Source: Actinoplanes regularis (lineage in GTDB: Bacteria > Actinomycetota > Actinomycetes > Mycobacteriales > Micromonosporaceae). Taken from it: DNA of 64,000 nt. A model generated the notes under the pieces. The model saw only the letters and a program-made list of their open reading frames with translations. It was not told where the DNA came from and ran no database searches. Below are positions 35,141 to 45,000 of this stretch, in pieces; positions within the stretch are counted from its first letter, which is position 1; every line of letters begins with the position of its first letter. Location: contig NZ_FZNR01000015.1 of the NCBI RefSeq assembly GCF_900188005.1, forward strand, positions 1-64,000, written 5' to 3'. The position numbers were made by a program, and so were the translations under genes.

Positions 35141-36789
35141 TATGGTTTTTCTTGGGAACGCGGGCGCTGAGCCGGCGCGGACTCCTTGCGGATCTTCGAG
35201 GAGCCGCGCCCGACGGACCACCCCTGGACCCACCTTGCCGAGGTGTCCTTTCTGGTGCGGTCGGCCAGGTGGTACCAGTCCATCCGGCAGCGGGTGCGGG
35301 TCACCTCGAGCACGCCGAAGCCGTGCCCGTCGGTCTCCACCCATCGCACGTGCGGGTTGGTGCCCCTGATCAGGCCGGCGGCGAGCAGGCTGAGCGGGCC
35401 ACCCGCGCTGGTGCCGAGAAAATCATTGATGTTGTCGCTGGTCACCGACGGGACGACGAACTCGGCGGCGGCCGGGTTCGCGGTGCCGGTGTCCTTGGTG
35501 GTCAGCTCGTTGGCCCAGCTCGTGTGGATGTCGCCGGTGAGGAAGACGACGTCCTTCGTCCGGTGCGCGCGCAGCGTGTCGACCAGGCGCTCACGGTCGG
35601 CGTTGTAACCGTCCCACTGGTCGGCGTTGAGCACCACGCCGTTCTGCGGGACGCCGATCAGCTTGCCGAGCGGGCCGAGCAGCCAGGCCGGCAGGGCGAG
35701 GACGTCCAGGCGGGAGATCATCACCGGGTTGCCGACGATCTTCCAGATGGCCGTCGAGTCGACCAGGCCGGCGGTGAGCCAGGACATCTGGGCCGCGCCG
35801 GCGATCGTCCGGTCCTCGTCGTCGACGTCCGCGCCGCCGGTCTGCTCCGAGCGGTAGGTCCGCAGGTCCAGCATGGAGAGTTCGAACAGGTCGCCGTAGC
35901 GCAGCCTGCGGTAGATGTGCCCGTCCTCGGCGAGCCGGACCGGCATCCACTCCGCGTACGCCTGCCGCGCGGCCGCGACCCGGGCGGCGAAGTCGCCCTC
36001 GGTGCCCGGCGTGTGGTTCTCCGCGCCGCCGCTCCACATGTCGTTGGCGACCTCGTGGTCGTCCCAGGTGATCACCCACGGGACCGAGGCGTGCAGCGCC
36101 TTGAGGTCGGGGTCGGTCTTGTAGAGCGCGTGCCGGGTCCGGTAGTCGGCCAGGCTCACCGTCTCGTGCTCCGGGGACGTCCTGCGCACCACGGTGTCGC
36201 CGGCGCCGAATTCACCGGTGGCGTACTCGTAGAGGTAGTCGCCGAGGTGCACCACCAGGTTGAGGTCGCCGCGCTCGGCCAGATGCCGGTAGGCGGCGAA
36301 GTAGCCGGCCTCCCAGTTGGCGCAGCTCACCACGCCGGCCCGGAGCCGGGCGATGGCGTCGGTGGCGGCCGGGGCGGTCATCGTCCGGCCGACCGGCGAC
36401 CAGACGTCGTTCAGGCCGAAGCGGTACCAGTACGTGGTCGCCGGGCTGAGCCCGGTGACGTCGGCCTTCACCGTGTGGTCGCGGGCCGGACCGGTGCCGA
36501 CCGTGCCGGAGCGCACGACGGTGGCGAACGCCGAGTCGGTGGCGAGTTGCCAGGTCACCTCCACGTCCGGGCCGGCGCCGGAGGCCGGCACCGACTCGGG
36601 GGTCGGGGTCACCCGGGTCCAGAGCAGGATGCCGCCTGGGAGCGGATCACCGGAGGCGATCCCGTGTTGGAAGACGGACTCGGCCGCGGAGACGGCCGAG
36701 GGCAGTGCGGCGGCCGCGACCGCACCGGCGGACAGGCCGGCGAGCAGAACGGTACGACGATGGACCGTGGCTCCAGGAAGGACAGTCAT
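35140..36789 (-). CDS. phoD: PhoD-type alkaline phosphatase/phosphodiesterase
   Basis: Secreted calcium/iron phosphatase of 549 residues. A twin-arginine signal (HRRTVLLAGLSAGAVAAA, residues 10-27) is followed by the PhoD N-terminal domain (FQHGIASGDPLPGGILLWTR) and a metallophosphatase core with LRAGVVSCANW, VVHLGDYLYEY, WDDHEVANDMW, WKIVGNPVM and FLTGDIHTSW. The protein should fold in the cytoplasm and leave through Tat to free phosphate outside the cell. ATG at 36789 follows AGAAGGG. Two 11-bp-spaced repeat units upstream may be a PHO box. Confidence 0.95.
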   Translation of the reverse strand: MTVLPGATVHRRTVLLAGLSAGAVAAAALPSAVSAAESVFQHGIASGDPLPGGILLWTRVTPTPESVPASGAGPDVEVTWQLATDSAFATVVRSGTVGTGPARDHTVKADVTGLSPATTYWYRFGLNDVWSPVGRTMTAPAATDAIARLRAGVVSCANWEAGYFAAYRHLAERGDLNLVVHLGDYLYEYATGEFGAGDTVVRRTSPEHETVSLADYRTRHALYKTDPDLKALHASVPWVITWDDHEVANDMWSGGAENHTPGTEGDFAARVAAARQAYAEWMPVRLAEDGHIYRRLRYGDLFELSMLDLRTYRSEQTGGADVDDEDRTIAGAAQMSWLTAGLVDSTAIWKIVGNPVMISRLDVLALPAWLLGPLGKLIGVPQNGVVLNADQWDGYNADRERLVDTLRAHRTKDVVFLTGDIHTSWANELTTKDTGTANPAAAEFVVPSVTSDNINDFLGTSAGGPLSLLAAGLIRGTNPHVRWVETDGHGFGVLEVTRTRCRMDWYHLADRTRKDTSARWVQGWSVGRGSSKIRKESAPAQRPRSQEKP

Positions 36790-36867
36790 GCCCTTCTATC
36801 TAGCAAGGGCGACGCCGGGCCAGGCCGGGATCAATCCAATTTTCAGCGAGGCTTCATCGATGGAGCC

Positions 36868-36889
36868 GGACAGTTGACTCGCCGGTAAC
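36868..36889 (-). promoter_or_regulatory. Possible PHO box upstream of phoD
   Basis: On the minus strand GTTACC (ending at 36889) and GTCAAC (ending at 36878) start exactly 11 bases apart, about 90 bases upstream of phoD. The 11-bp direct-repeat spacing is that of actinomycete PhoP sites (GTTCACC units), but each unit matches only about four of seven consensus bases. Confidence 0.3.
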
Positions 36890-36918
36890 TTGCGGGGACC
36901 CTGGTGCACCCCGCGGCG

Positions 36919-37122
36919 TCAGCGGGCGGGCTCGGTGGTGCGCGCCGGCTCACCGATCGCCAGGGCGGCGGAGGCGGCGAACTCCTCCGCGGCGCCGATC
37001 GCCTCCAGCACGGTGCCGCGCCGCTCCCCCAGGCGGACACAGCGCGCCGCGGCCAGATCACTGCGCAGCAGCATCATCCTGGTGAGACAGTCATCGATCA
37101 ACGCCAGCACTTGATCATGCAT
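36919..37122 (-). CDS. Small helical protein of unknown function
   Basis: The 67-residue product (MHDQVLALIDDCLTRMMLL at the start) is predicted all-helical and amphipathic, ending in a short Thr/Glu/Pro tail. A GGAGG site eight bases upstream supports the ATG at 37122. It lies upstream of phoD on the same strand with a 129-base gap. No family recognised. Confidence 0.55.
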   Translation of the reverse strand: MHDQVLALIDDCLTRMMLLRSDLAAARCVRLGERRGTVLEAIGAAEEFAASAALAIGEPARTTEPAR

Positions 37123-37504
37123 GGTGGGTGCCTCCGTAACGACGCCCCCGCGATCAGGCTCCGCACCGAGCCCCAAAGAGGTCGACTGGTCACTTGTCGT
37201 AGATCCTACGTTTACTTCTTGTTGTCGCGGTTAGATGCTTGTGAATTTCCGAGCCGCGGAACCTTCCGGGCGATCCGCCGGTCGCACCGCTGACCTGGGA
37301 GCGCGCCCGTTCGCCGGCCGTCCGCCCGGACCTCGACGCCGCAGGCAGCGGCTCGGATGTGCCAAAAAGACTCCGAGTCGCTCGGGTGCCGAGAATCGGT
37401 CAGCCGAGCCCGGCGAGTGCGGCCGCCACCAGACGACATCGTTCGGCGGTGAGGGCTGCGTCACTGTGCCCGTCTCGCGCCGCCGGGACGTTTACCGTGT
37501 GGCG
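37123..37504. other. Gene-free stretch of 382 bases
   Basis: Divergent promoter region between the 67-residue gene and the next rightward gene. The only open frames are arginine- and proline-rich shadows without ribosome sites. It contains a 13-bp inverted repeat, CGTAG-ATC-CTACG (37198-37210), in a locally AT-richer segment (about 37190-37250), which may be an operator or promoter. A TACCGT box at 37493-37498 lies just before the next gene. Confidence 0.6.
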
Positions 37505-38515
37505 GTGGAGATCGGACTCTGGTCGGTGGTCGAGGAGCCCGAGGCGCTCGCCCTGGCCGGGCCGGGCGCGGCGCTGCTGACCGACGCGGACACCGCCTAC
37601 GCGGTCGGCTCGGACACCCTCGTCGTGATCGCCACCACGGCGACCGGCACGGAGATGACCCTGCCGGGGCCGTTCCCCGACCTGGTCGAGGAGCGGCTGG
37701 GCACGGTGCTGCGACCGGCCGTCCACGCGTTCGCCCGGCTGCCCCAGGGGTGCCTGGCGCTCGGCGTGGCGCAGGCCACCGAGCTGGGCTACCGCCGCGG
37801 CGCGCTGCACGACATCCGGCTGCGGTTCGAGGCGCCGGTCCCGCCCGACCTGCTCGGCCGGGTCACGCCGGGGCTGGGCTGGCTGGATCTGGTGGGCCAC
37901 GACCCGGCCGGCGCGATGGAGCGGTTCATCGCGGACTGGTACGGCGAGGCTCCCGCCGCGAAGGAGCCGGCGCACTCCGGGGAGCCCGCCGCGCTGCGGG
38001 CCTTCCGCCGGGCGGCCGCGGGACGGCCCGAGGTGTACGGTGTCTCCACCCAGATCTTCGAGGAGTCGCTCGCCGGCCGCCCGGACGGCCTGCTCACTTT
38101 CGGCCAGGCGGGTGACGGCGTGTTCACCCTGGTGATGGAGCCGGACCGGGACGACCCACGGCTCTGGTACGACGGGCTGAGCGACCGGCTGCTCCCCGAG
38201 CGGGAGCGGCTCGGCGGTTACCTGCTGCACTCCACCCTCGCCCGCGCCGCGATGGACGGGCCGCTCGGCGGGATGGCGTTCGTCGACCGGCCGCAGGCGC
38301 GGCGGATCGTCGCGCCGCTGCGCCAGGTGCCGCTGCGGCCGATGCGCTGGCCGTGCCTGTTCTCCCGGTGCTACGCCGGGCCCGGCACGGTGGTGCTGAT
38401 CGGCGAGGACGACACGGACTGGTTCGAGATGTACGTCGGCGTCCGCCACCCCGGCCTGCTGCGCCGCCTCCGCAAGCTCGGCCTGGATTGGGAGTCGTTC
38501 ACCGATTCGCGTTGA
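37505..38515 (+). CDS. Conserved hypothetical protein
   Basis: Soluble 336-residue product starting VEIGLWSVVEEPEALAL. No signal peptide, membrane span or catalytic motif recognised; Trp- and aromatic-rich C-terminal half (MRWPCLFSRCYAG, DWFEMYVGVRHPG). Although the frame stays open from 37235, the upstream part is Arg/Pro-rich noncoding-looking sequence. TACCGT ends six bases before the GTG at 37505, so I take this start and a leaderless transcript. An in-frame GTG at 37499 is the alternative. Confidence 0.75.
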   Translation: MEIGLWSVVEEPEALALAGPGAALLTDADTAYAVGSDTLVVIATTATGTEMTLPGPFPDLVEERLGTVLRPAVHAFARLPQGCLALGVAQATELGYRRGALHDIRLRFEAPVPPDLLGRVTPGLGWLDLVGHDPAGAMERFIADWYGEAPAAKEPAHSGEPAALRAFRRAAAGRPEVYGVSTQIFEESLAGRPDGLLTFGQAGDGVFTLVMEPDRDDPRLWYDGLSDRLLPERERLGGYLLHSTLARAAMDGPLGGMAFVDRPQARRIVAPLRQVPLRPMRWPCLFSRCYAGPGTVVLIGEDDTDWFEMYVGVRHPGLLRRLRKLGLDWESFTDSR

Positions 38516-38572
38516 GCGTGTCGTCCCAGCCCACGGGAAACTCGACAATCTCAACTGATTTAGTAGACAAGG

Positions 38573-38586
38573 TGGGTGATCACCCA
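38573..38586. promoter_or_regulatory. 14-bp perfect palindrome upstream of the TauE-like gene
   Basis: TGGGTGATCACCCA, 15 bases before the ATG at 38601. A perfect palindrome of this size just upstream of a start suggests a repressor operator. No regulator gene is adjacent. Confidence 0.45.
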
Positions 38587-38600
38587 GCAAACTTCCGGGC

Positions 38601-39497
38601 ATGGACCTCAGCATGGCGCTCGCCGGTCTCGGCGTCGGCATCATCGTCGGGCTGACCGGCATGGGCGGCGGCGCCCTGATGACACCGATCCTGGTGCTGC
38701 TCTTCCACGTCAACCCGGTCGCCGCGATCTCCAGCGACCTCGCGGCCAGCGCGGTGATGAAGCCGTTCGGCGGCGCGGTGCACGCCCGGCGCGGCACGGT
38801 GAACTGGCGGCTGGTCGGCTGGCTCTGCGCCGGCAGCGTGCCCAGCGCCTTCCTCGGGGTGCTGCTGCTCCGCCTGCTCGGGGACGACGAGAACGTGCAG
38901 CACATCGTCAAGCTCTCGCTGGGCGCGGCACTGCTGCTGGCCGCCGGCGGCATGATCCTCAAAGCGTGGGCCGCCCGGCGCAACGGCGACGGCCCGCCCG
39001 CCGAGATCACCGTGAAGCCGGTCCCGACCCTGCTGATCGGCGTCATGGGCGGCCTGGTGGTCGGGCTCACCTCGGTCGGCTCCGGCTCGCTGATCATCGT
39101 GGCGCTGCTCGCGCTCTACCCCCGGCTGCGCGCCAACGATCTGGTCGGCACCGACCTGGTGCAGGCCGTCCCGCTGGTCACCGCGGCGGCCCTGGGCCAC
39201 GCCTTCTTCGGCGACCTGCACCTGGACATCGCCGGAGCGGTGATGCTCGGCTCCATCCCCGGCGTGCTGATCGGCTCCCGGATCTCGTCACGCGCCCCGG
39301 GCGGCCTGGTCCGGTCCGCGCTGATCATCGTGCTGCTGGCCAGCTCGCTCAAGCTGTTCGACCTGCCCACCCAGGTGGTCGGCGCGGTGACCGGTGCCGC
39401 GGCGATGGTGGCGATCGTTCTCGGGGTCACCGGACGACTCCGGCAAAGGTCCGACAAAAACGCTGAAGAGCCGCTCCGCGAGCCGGTCTCGGTCTGA
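38601..39497 (+). CDS. TauE/SafE (TSUP) family anion transporter
   Basis: Membrane protein of 298 residues with about eight spans in two repeats. Each half begins with the family motif: GVGIIVGLTGMGGGALMTP near the N-terminus and GGLVVGLTSVGSGSLIIVALL around residue 150. The family exports or imports sulfur-containing or organic anions (sulfite, sulfoacetate, taurine-related). ATG at 38601; no strong ribosome site. A perfect palindrome just upstream hints at repression. Substrate unknown. Confidence 0.9.
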   Translation: MDLSMALAGLGVGIIVGLTGMGGGALMTPILVLLFHVNPVAAISSDLAASAVMKPFGGAVHARRGTVNWRLVGWLCAGSVPSAFLGVLLLRLLGDDENVQHIVKLSLGAALLLAAGGMILKAWAARRNGDGPPAEITVKPVPTLLIGVMGGLVVGLTSVGSGSLIIVALLALYPRLRANDLVGTDLVQAVPLVTAAALGHAFFGDLHLDIAGAVMLGSIPGVLIGSRISSRAPGGLVRSALIIVLLASSLKLFDLPTQVVGAVTGAAAMVAIVLGVTGRLRQRSDKNAEEPLREPVSV

Positions 39498-39555
39498 CCC
39501 CTTATTTCCCACCCCACAGCGCCGATCTGAAGGCGGTCTGCGCTGGGGAGGGTCG

Positions 39556-41958
39556 ATGAACGTACGGCAGAAGCTGCTGGGTGGATACCTGGTGGTGGCA
39601 CTTCTGGTCGCGACCACCGCGACCGTCGCCTGGTACAGCAACACGGTCTCGGTGCAGAAAGCCGCGGCCACCGAGGCCGCGCAGGTCGCCGACGGGATCG
39701 GCAAGGACATCGCGCTGGGGCTCTCCATCGACAATCCCGGCGAGCTGGCCGCACCCTTGTTCTACAGCCCGACCGCGCTGACGAACTACATCAACCGGCT
39801 GCACGAGGCCCAAAACCGGGACATCGTCGCGGTGGACGCCGGCAAGTACATCCTGGGTGACGTCGACCGGGAGAACGTCGGCCTGCGCTTCGACGCCGAC
39901 CCCGGCAACGAGGTCGGCAAGACCATCGACGACGGCAAGCCCCGGGTCTTCGTCGAGTCGAGCGCCGACCACCCGGAGGGCATCAAGCAGGTCGTGGTGT
40001 CGATGGCCCTCTCCAGCGGTCAGGTGATCGGCGCGGTCATCCTGGAGTACAGCCCGCTCTACGAGCAGATGCTGGCCGGCGCCCGGCAGACCCAATACAT
40101 CATCATGGTCACCGCGTCGGTCGCCTTCCTCCTCGTACTGCTGCTGGGATACACGGTGGCCAACTCCGTCACCCGGCGGATCACCGCCCTGACCGACGCC
40201 GTCGGCGTGATCGGCACCGGCGACTACTCGCATCGCGTGCCGACGACCGACAACCGCGACGAGATCAGCGCGCTGGCCCGGGCCTTCAACAGCATGGCCG
40301 AGCAGCTCGACCACTCGGCCCGGCAGATCCTCGCCAAGGAGTACACCGACAGCATCCTGGCCAACGCCGGTGAGGGCATCTGCGGCCTGGACGCCCACGG
40401 CCGGATCGCCTTCGCCAACGCGGCGGCCGGCCGGATCACCGGGATCGAGGTTCCCGAGCTGCTCGAGAGCGCGGCCGAGGTGCTGGCGACCGTCCTGACC
40501 CCCGGCACCAGCGAGCGGCTCCTGCACCGCCCGGACGGCTCGAGCGTGCGCGTCGAGTACACGGTCAGTGAGATCGAGAAGGCGGGCCGGAAGATCGGCT
40601 CGGTGATCGTGCTCCGCGACGTCAGCCGGCAGCGCGCCCTCGAGTTCGACCTGCGTCACCAGGCGCTGCACGACACCCTGACCGGGCTGCCCAACCGCAA
40701 GCTCCTGCTGGACCGGCTGGAGCACGCCCTCGTCCGTTCCCGGGCGACCGGCGACCTGTCCGCCGTGCTCTACCTGGACCTGGACGGCTTCAAGCGGGTC
40801 AACGACAGCCTCGGGCACACCGCCGGCGACCTGCTGCTGCAGACCGCGGCCCAGCGGCTGACCGGGGCGCTGCGTGAGCAGGACACCGTGGCCCGCCTCG
40901 GCGGCGACGAGTTCGCCGTCCTGCTGGAAGGGGCCGACCAGGCGACCGTGGAGCTGCTGGCCCAGTCCTGCCTCGACGTCCTGTCCGAGCCGTTCGTCCT
41001 GAACGGCCGGGAGAGTCTGGTCTCGGTGAGCGTCGGCGTGATCACCGACGCGGCCCGCTACACCGGTGCCGACGAGGTGCTGCGCAACGCCGACGTGGCC
41101 ATGTACGCGGCCAAGGACCAGGGCAAGAACCGCTGGCTGCTCTTCGAGGACCGGATGCACGAGCAGCTGCTCGACCGCCTGGACCAGGAGTGCCGGCTCA
41201 GCCAGGCGGTGCACCGGGGCGAGCTGCGGCTGCACCTGCAGCCGGTGTTCTCCCTGCCGGACAACCGGATGGTCGGCGCCGAGGCCCTGGTCCGCTGGGA
41301 GGACCCGGTCCAGGGGTTGCGGCAACCGGGCTCGTTCATCCCGCTCGCCGAGGAGACCGGCATGATCGTGGAGATCGACCGGTGGATGCTGCTCGAAGCG
41401 TGCCGCGTGGTCAAGCAGTGGCAGGACGACGACCCGGAGACCGCGCCGGCCTGGGTCAGCGTCAACCTCTCCGCCGCTCACCTGGACGAGCCGGACGTGA
41501 CCGACCAGGTCGCCTACGCCCTGACGGCCACCGGTCTCGCGCCGAACTGCCTGGTGCTGGAGCTGACCGAGACGGTCCTGATGCGCGACCTGGCGGTCTC
41601 CACGGCCCGCCTCGAGGAACTGCGCCAGCTCGGCGTGAAGATCGCCATCGACGATTTCGGCACCGGCTACTCGTCGCTGGGCTACCTGCGGGACATCCCG
41701 GTGGACGAGCTCAAGATCGACCGCTCGTTCATCACCGGGCTGGCCGCGAACGGGCGGCAGCGCGAGCTGGTCAACGCGGTGATCCAGCTCGGTCACACGC
41801 TCGGGTTGCGCGTGGTCGCCGAGGGCGTCGAGGAGTCCTCGGAGCTGAACCTGCTCAGCGTCATGGACTGCAGGTACGCACAGGGCTACCACCTGGGCTT
41901 CCCCGAGCCGGCCGACGACCTGCACGCCCGGCTCTCCGCCCCGGTCCTGCACGCCTGA
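39556..41958 (+). CDS. Membrane-bound GGDEF/EAL protein with HAMP and PAS domains
   Basis: An 800-residue cyclic-di-GMP enzyme. Order: first membrane span (about 8-28), extracytoplasmic sensor (30-180), second span (180-205), HAMP (205-260), PAS (265-375), GGDEF (380-540) and EAL (555-800). The diguanylate cyclase site is intact (RLGGDEFAVLL, about 447-457). The phosphodiesterase site is also intact (GAEALVRW; LELTETVLM; IDDFGTGYSS; ELKIDRSFI; VVAEGVEES). Either activity is possible. ATG at 39556 follows GGGGAGGG. It stands alone, convergent with the pullulanase gene. Confidence 0.95.
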   Translation: MNVRQKLLGGYLVVALLVATTATVAWYSNTVSVQKAAATEAAQVADGIGKDIALGLSIDNPGELAAPLFYSPTALTNYINRLHEAQNRDIVAVDAGKYILGDVDRENVGLRFDADPGNEVGKTIDDGKPRVFVESSADHPEGIKQVVVSMALSSGQVIGAVILEYSPLYEQMLAGARQTQYIIMVTASVAFLLVLLLGYTVANSVTRRITALTDAVGVIGTGDYSHRVPTTDNRDEISALARAFNSMAEQLDHSARQILAKEYTDSILANAGEGICGLDAHGRIAFANAAAGRITGIEVPELLESAAEVLATVLTPGTSERLLHRPDGSSVRVEYTVSEIEKAGRKIGSVIVLRDVSRQRALEFDLRHQALHDTLTGLPNRKLLLDRLEHALVRSRATGDLSAVLYLDLDGFKRVNDSLGHTAGDLLLQTAAQRLTGALREQDTVARLGGDEFAVLLEGADQATVELLAQSCLDVLSEPFVLNGRESLVSVSVGVITDAARYTGADEVLRNADVAMYAAKDQGKNRWLLFEDRMHEQLLDRLDQECRLSQAVHRGELRLHLQPVFSLPDNRMVGAEALVRWEDPVQGLRQPGSFIPLAEETGMIVEIDRWMLLEACRVVKQWQDDDPETAPAWVSVNLSAAHLDEPDVTDQVAYALTATGLAPNCLVLELTETVLMRDLAVSTARLEELRQLGVKIAIDDFGTGYSSLGYLRDIPVDELKIDRSFITGLAANGRQRELVNAVIQLGHTLGLRVVAEGVEESSELNLLSVMDCRYAQGYHLGFPEPADDLHARLSAPVLHA

Positions 41959-41963
41959 CGGAA

Positions 41964-42004
41964 CCGGCCCCGCCCTCCCGGGCTGATCGGGTGAGCGGGG
42001 CCGG
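41964..42004. terminator. Bidirectional terminator
   Basis: CCGGCCCCGC (41964-41973) and GCGGGGCCGG (41995-42004) form a perfect 10-bp stem between the convergent GGDEF/EAL and pullulanase genes. Confidence 0.65.
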
Positions 42005-42021
42005 CGTTTACGGTACGGGTG

Positions 42022-45000
42022 TCAGCCCTGGACGAACACCGAGACGGTACGGGCCGGAACCGTGAACGTGCCGGTCGCCGACGCGAACGACGCGGTCCGC
42101 ACCAGCGGGTCGGCGGAGGTCTGCTGAACCGGGTGCAGCGCCACCTTCTTACCGGCGAGCCCGGGGACCCGCTGCGTCGCCGCCGTGGCGGTCGAGTTGA
42201 ACACCACGGTGATCGACTTCCACTTCCCGTCGAGGCCGCGCGCGTCCAGCGTCATGGTGATCACGCCGGCCGTCTCGTCCTTTCCGGAGAGCGGGAAGGA
42301 GAGCCGGTCCTGCACCTGCTTCGCGGTGGCCAGCCCGAACACCGGCGACGACTTCCGGATCCGGAGCAGCTCCTGGTAGCGGGCGTCGGCCAGGTTGATC
42401 GCCGCGCAGTCCGCCTTGAGGGCGGGGTCGGCGAGCAGCGGCTTGGCGTAGGGCCACTTGGACTGGTTGTCCGCCGCGGGCGGCAGGCCCTTGCCGAAGC
42501 CGTTGCCGTTGGCGCAGTTCCACTCGATCTCGTTGAACCAGTCACCCGAGTTGAACGAGTTGCGATCGAGGGACTTCGAGCGCAGCCGCTCACTGCCGGC
42601 GGCCACGAAGCCGACCCCCTGGCCGAGCACGGTGGTGGCCAGCGCCACCGACTGCATCCGGGCCCGGTCGGCCGCCGAGGTGGCCTGGGGCAGCTTGAAG
42701 GCGAAGGCGTCGTACAGGATCTCGTTGTCGTGCGCGTCGACGTAGGTGATCGCCTCGCTCGGCGCGGCGTTGTAACCCGCCGGTGAGCCGTTGTAGTCGA
42801 CCTCCGAGCCCTTGACGGTCTCGCCGGAGCTGCCGGTAAAGCTGAAGGAGGCGAGGTTGCCGCTCAGCCCGACCTTGATCAGGTCCTGGTAGTGCAGCAG
42901 CCGTGCCTTCCGCTCGGCCGCCGTGCCGTTGGCCGCGTCCCCGTTCGGCTGGTCCGCGAGGCCGGAGCCGAAGCCCTGGATGCGCGGGTTGTCGTCGAAC
43001 GGGCCGCCACCGCGGACCGCGTCCCGGAGCCGGTCGTTGAACGTGCCGATCCCGGTGCCGGCCATGTTGACCTGGGTGGCCTGGACGAAGCGGGCGTTGT
43101 TCGCCACCTCGCCGAAGTTCCACCCCTCGCCGTAGACGTAGATGTTCTTCCCGTCGACGCCGTCGCGCGCGAGGGTGAGCCGGTCCAGCGCCGCGCGGAC
43201 GGCCAGGATGTTCGCCTTCGGGTGGTGGCCCATCAGGTCGAAGCGGAACCCGTCGACCTTGTACTGCTTGGCCCAGGTGACGATCGAGTCGACGACCAGC
43301 TTGCCCATCATCGCGTTCTCCGGCGCGGTGTTGGCGCAGCAGGTCGAGTTGGCCACCGTGCCGTCGGCGAGCAGCCGCTGGTAGTAGCCCGGGACGATCT
43401 GGTCGAGCACCGAGTTCTGATCGGTACCGGCGGCCGAGGTGTGGTTGTAGACGACGTCCATCACCACGCGCAGGCCGGCCTTGTTGATCCCGGTGACCAT
43501 GGAGCGGAACTCCCTGGTGCGGTTCGTGGGATCGACGGCGTAGCCACCCTCCGGGACCGTGTAGTGCAACGGGTCGTAGCCCCAGTTGTAGCCGTCGGTC
43601 GCGGCCACCCTCGCGATGCACGCCTGCTGCTGGTCGGAGTCGGCCGGCAGGGCGGCCAGGTCGCAGTCGGGCTGGGCCTGGGCGGCGCGGTTCTCCGGGA
43701 TCGTCGCGAAGTCGAAGACCGGCAGCAGGTGCAGGTGCGTGACGCCGGACTTGCCGAGCTCCGTCAGGTGCTTCATCCCGCTGGACGAACCGGTGAACGC
43801 CGCGTAGGTGCCCCGCTGGGCGGCCGGGACCGAGCTGTCCGAGATGGAGAAGTCCCGTACCGACAGCTCCTGGATCTGGATCTTCGCGGGTGCGGTGGCG
43901 GCCGGCTTCTTCAGCTTGTTCCAGCCGGCCGGTGCGAGCGCCGGATCGTTCAGGTCGAGGAACCGGCTCAGCTTGGAGTCGGTGGAGAGCGCCACCGAGT
44001 ACGGGTCGGTCACCGAGGCGGTGACGATCTTCTGCGCGGCCGGCTGCCACGCGGTGACCCGGAACTTGTAGTACTTGCCGTACCAGCCCTTCTCCCCGCG
44101 CAGCGACCAGACGCCGGTCCGGTTGTCCCGGATCATGGGCTTCAGGGTCGCGGCCGAGGAGGTGGCGTTGTCGTAGATCTCCAGCTCGACGCTGCGAGCG
44201 GTCGGCGCCCAGACCGAGACGCCGCCGTGGACGTAGCCGAGCTCCGCGTTCACCGCCGACGAGTACACGTCGTCGAGCGCGCCCGCGGTCTGCACCCCGG
44301 TCGCCGAGAGCAGCTTGCCGGCGGCGTCCCGCTCGGTGATCACGACCTGGCCCCGCAGAATGTCCGAGATGTTCGAGGCGGAAACCTTGAACGCGCCGTA
44401 CTGCCACAGGTTCGGGAACTTCGCCCGCTGGGCCTCGGTCAGGCCGTTGCGCCGCGAGCTGAGCCGCAGGCTCTCGAAGTCTCCGGTGAGTTCGCCCTCG
44501 GCGACCCCGATCCCGCCGGCCGCCGAGTAGACCAGGTCGTAGACCTTGCCGTCGGTGCCCGCGCCGACCTCCTGCAACGTGGTGCCGGTGCTGGTCCGCC
44601 AGGCGATCGTCGAGCGGTCCATCCAGACCGCCGACTCCTTGGCCAGGTCGACCGTGCCGCCGCCACCCGCGGTCTTGACCAGCGGAAGCAGCCGATTCGT
44701 CTGCCCGCCGAGCAGCCAGACCTCGTGCCCCGTCTCAGCGAACGTGAGCCGCTGGTCGGCCGGGAGGTCCTTGGCGTCGCCGTTGTGGATGATGTAGCTC
44801 AGTCCGGTCGCCCCGTCGGCGAGGGGAACCTCGAAGACGGCGCCGAACGAGTCGATCTTCGTGGGCTTGAGCGGGCTTCCCCAGTCGGTGCCGGACGCCG
44901 CGCCGTCCCAGAGGTGCAGCCCCCAGCCGTCGTAGTCCCCGTCCGCCTTACGCCAGTGGATGACCGCCGTGCTCTGGTCCTGCGCCGGGTCGGGCTGGCC

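Noticed and set aside
37235..37504. N-terminal extension of the hypothetical gene at 37505
   Set aside because: The extension is Arg/Pro-rich with no start signal, while a TACCGT box fits a start at 37505.
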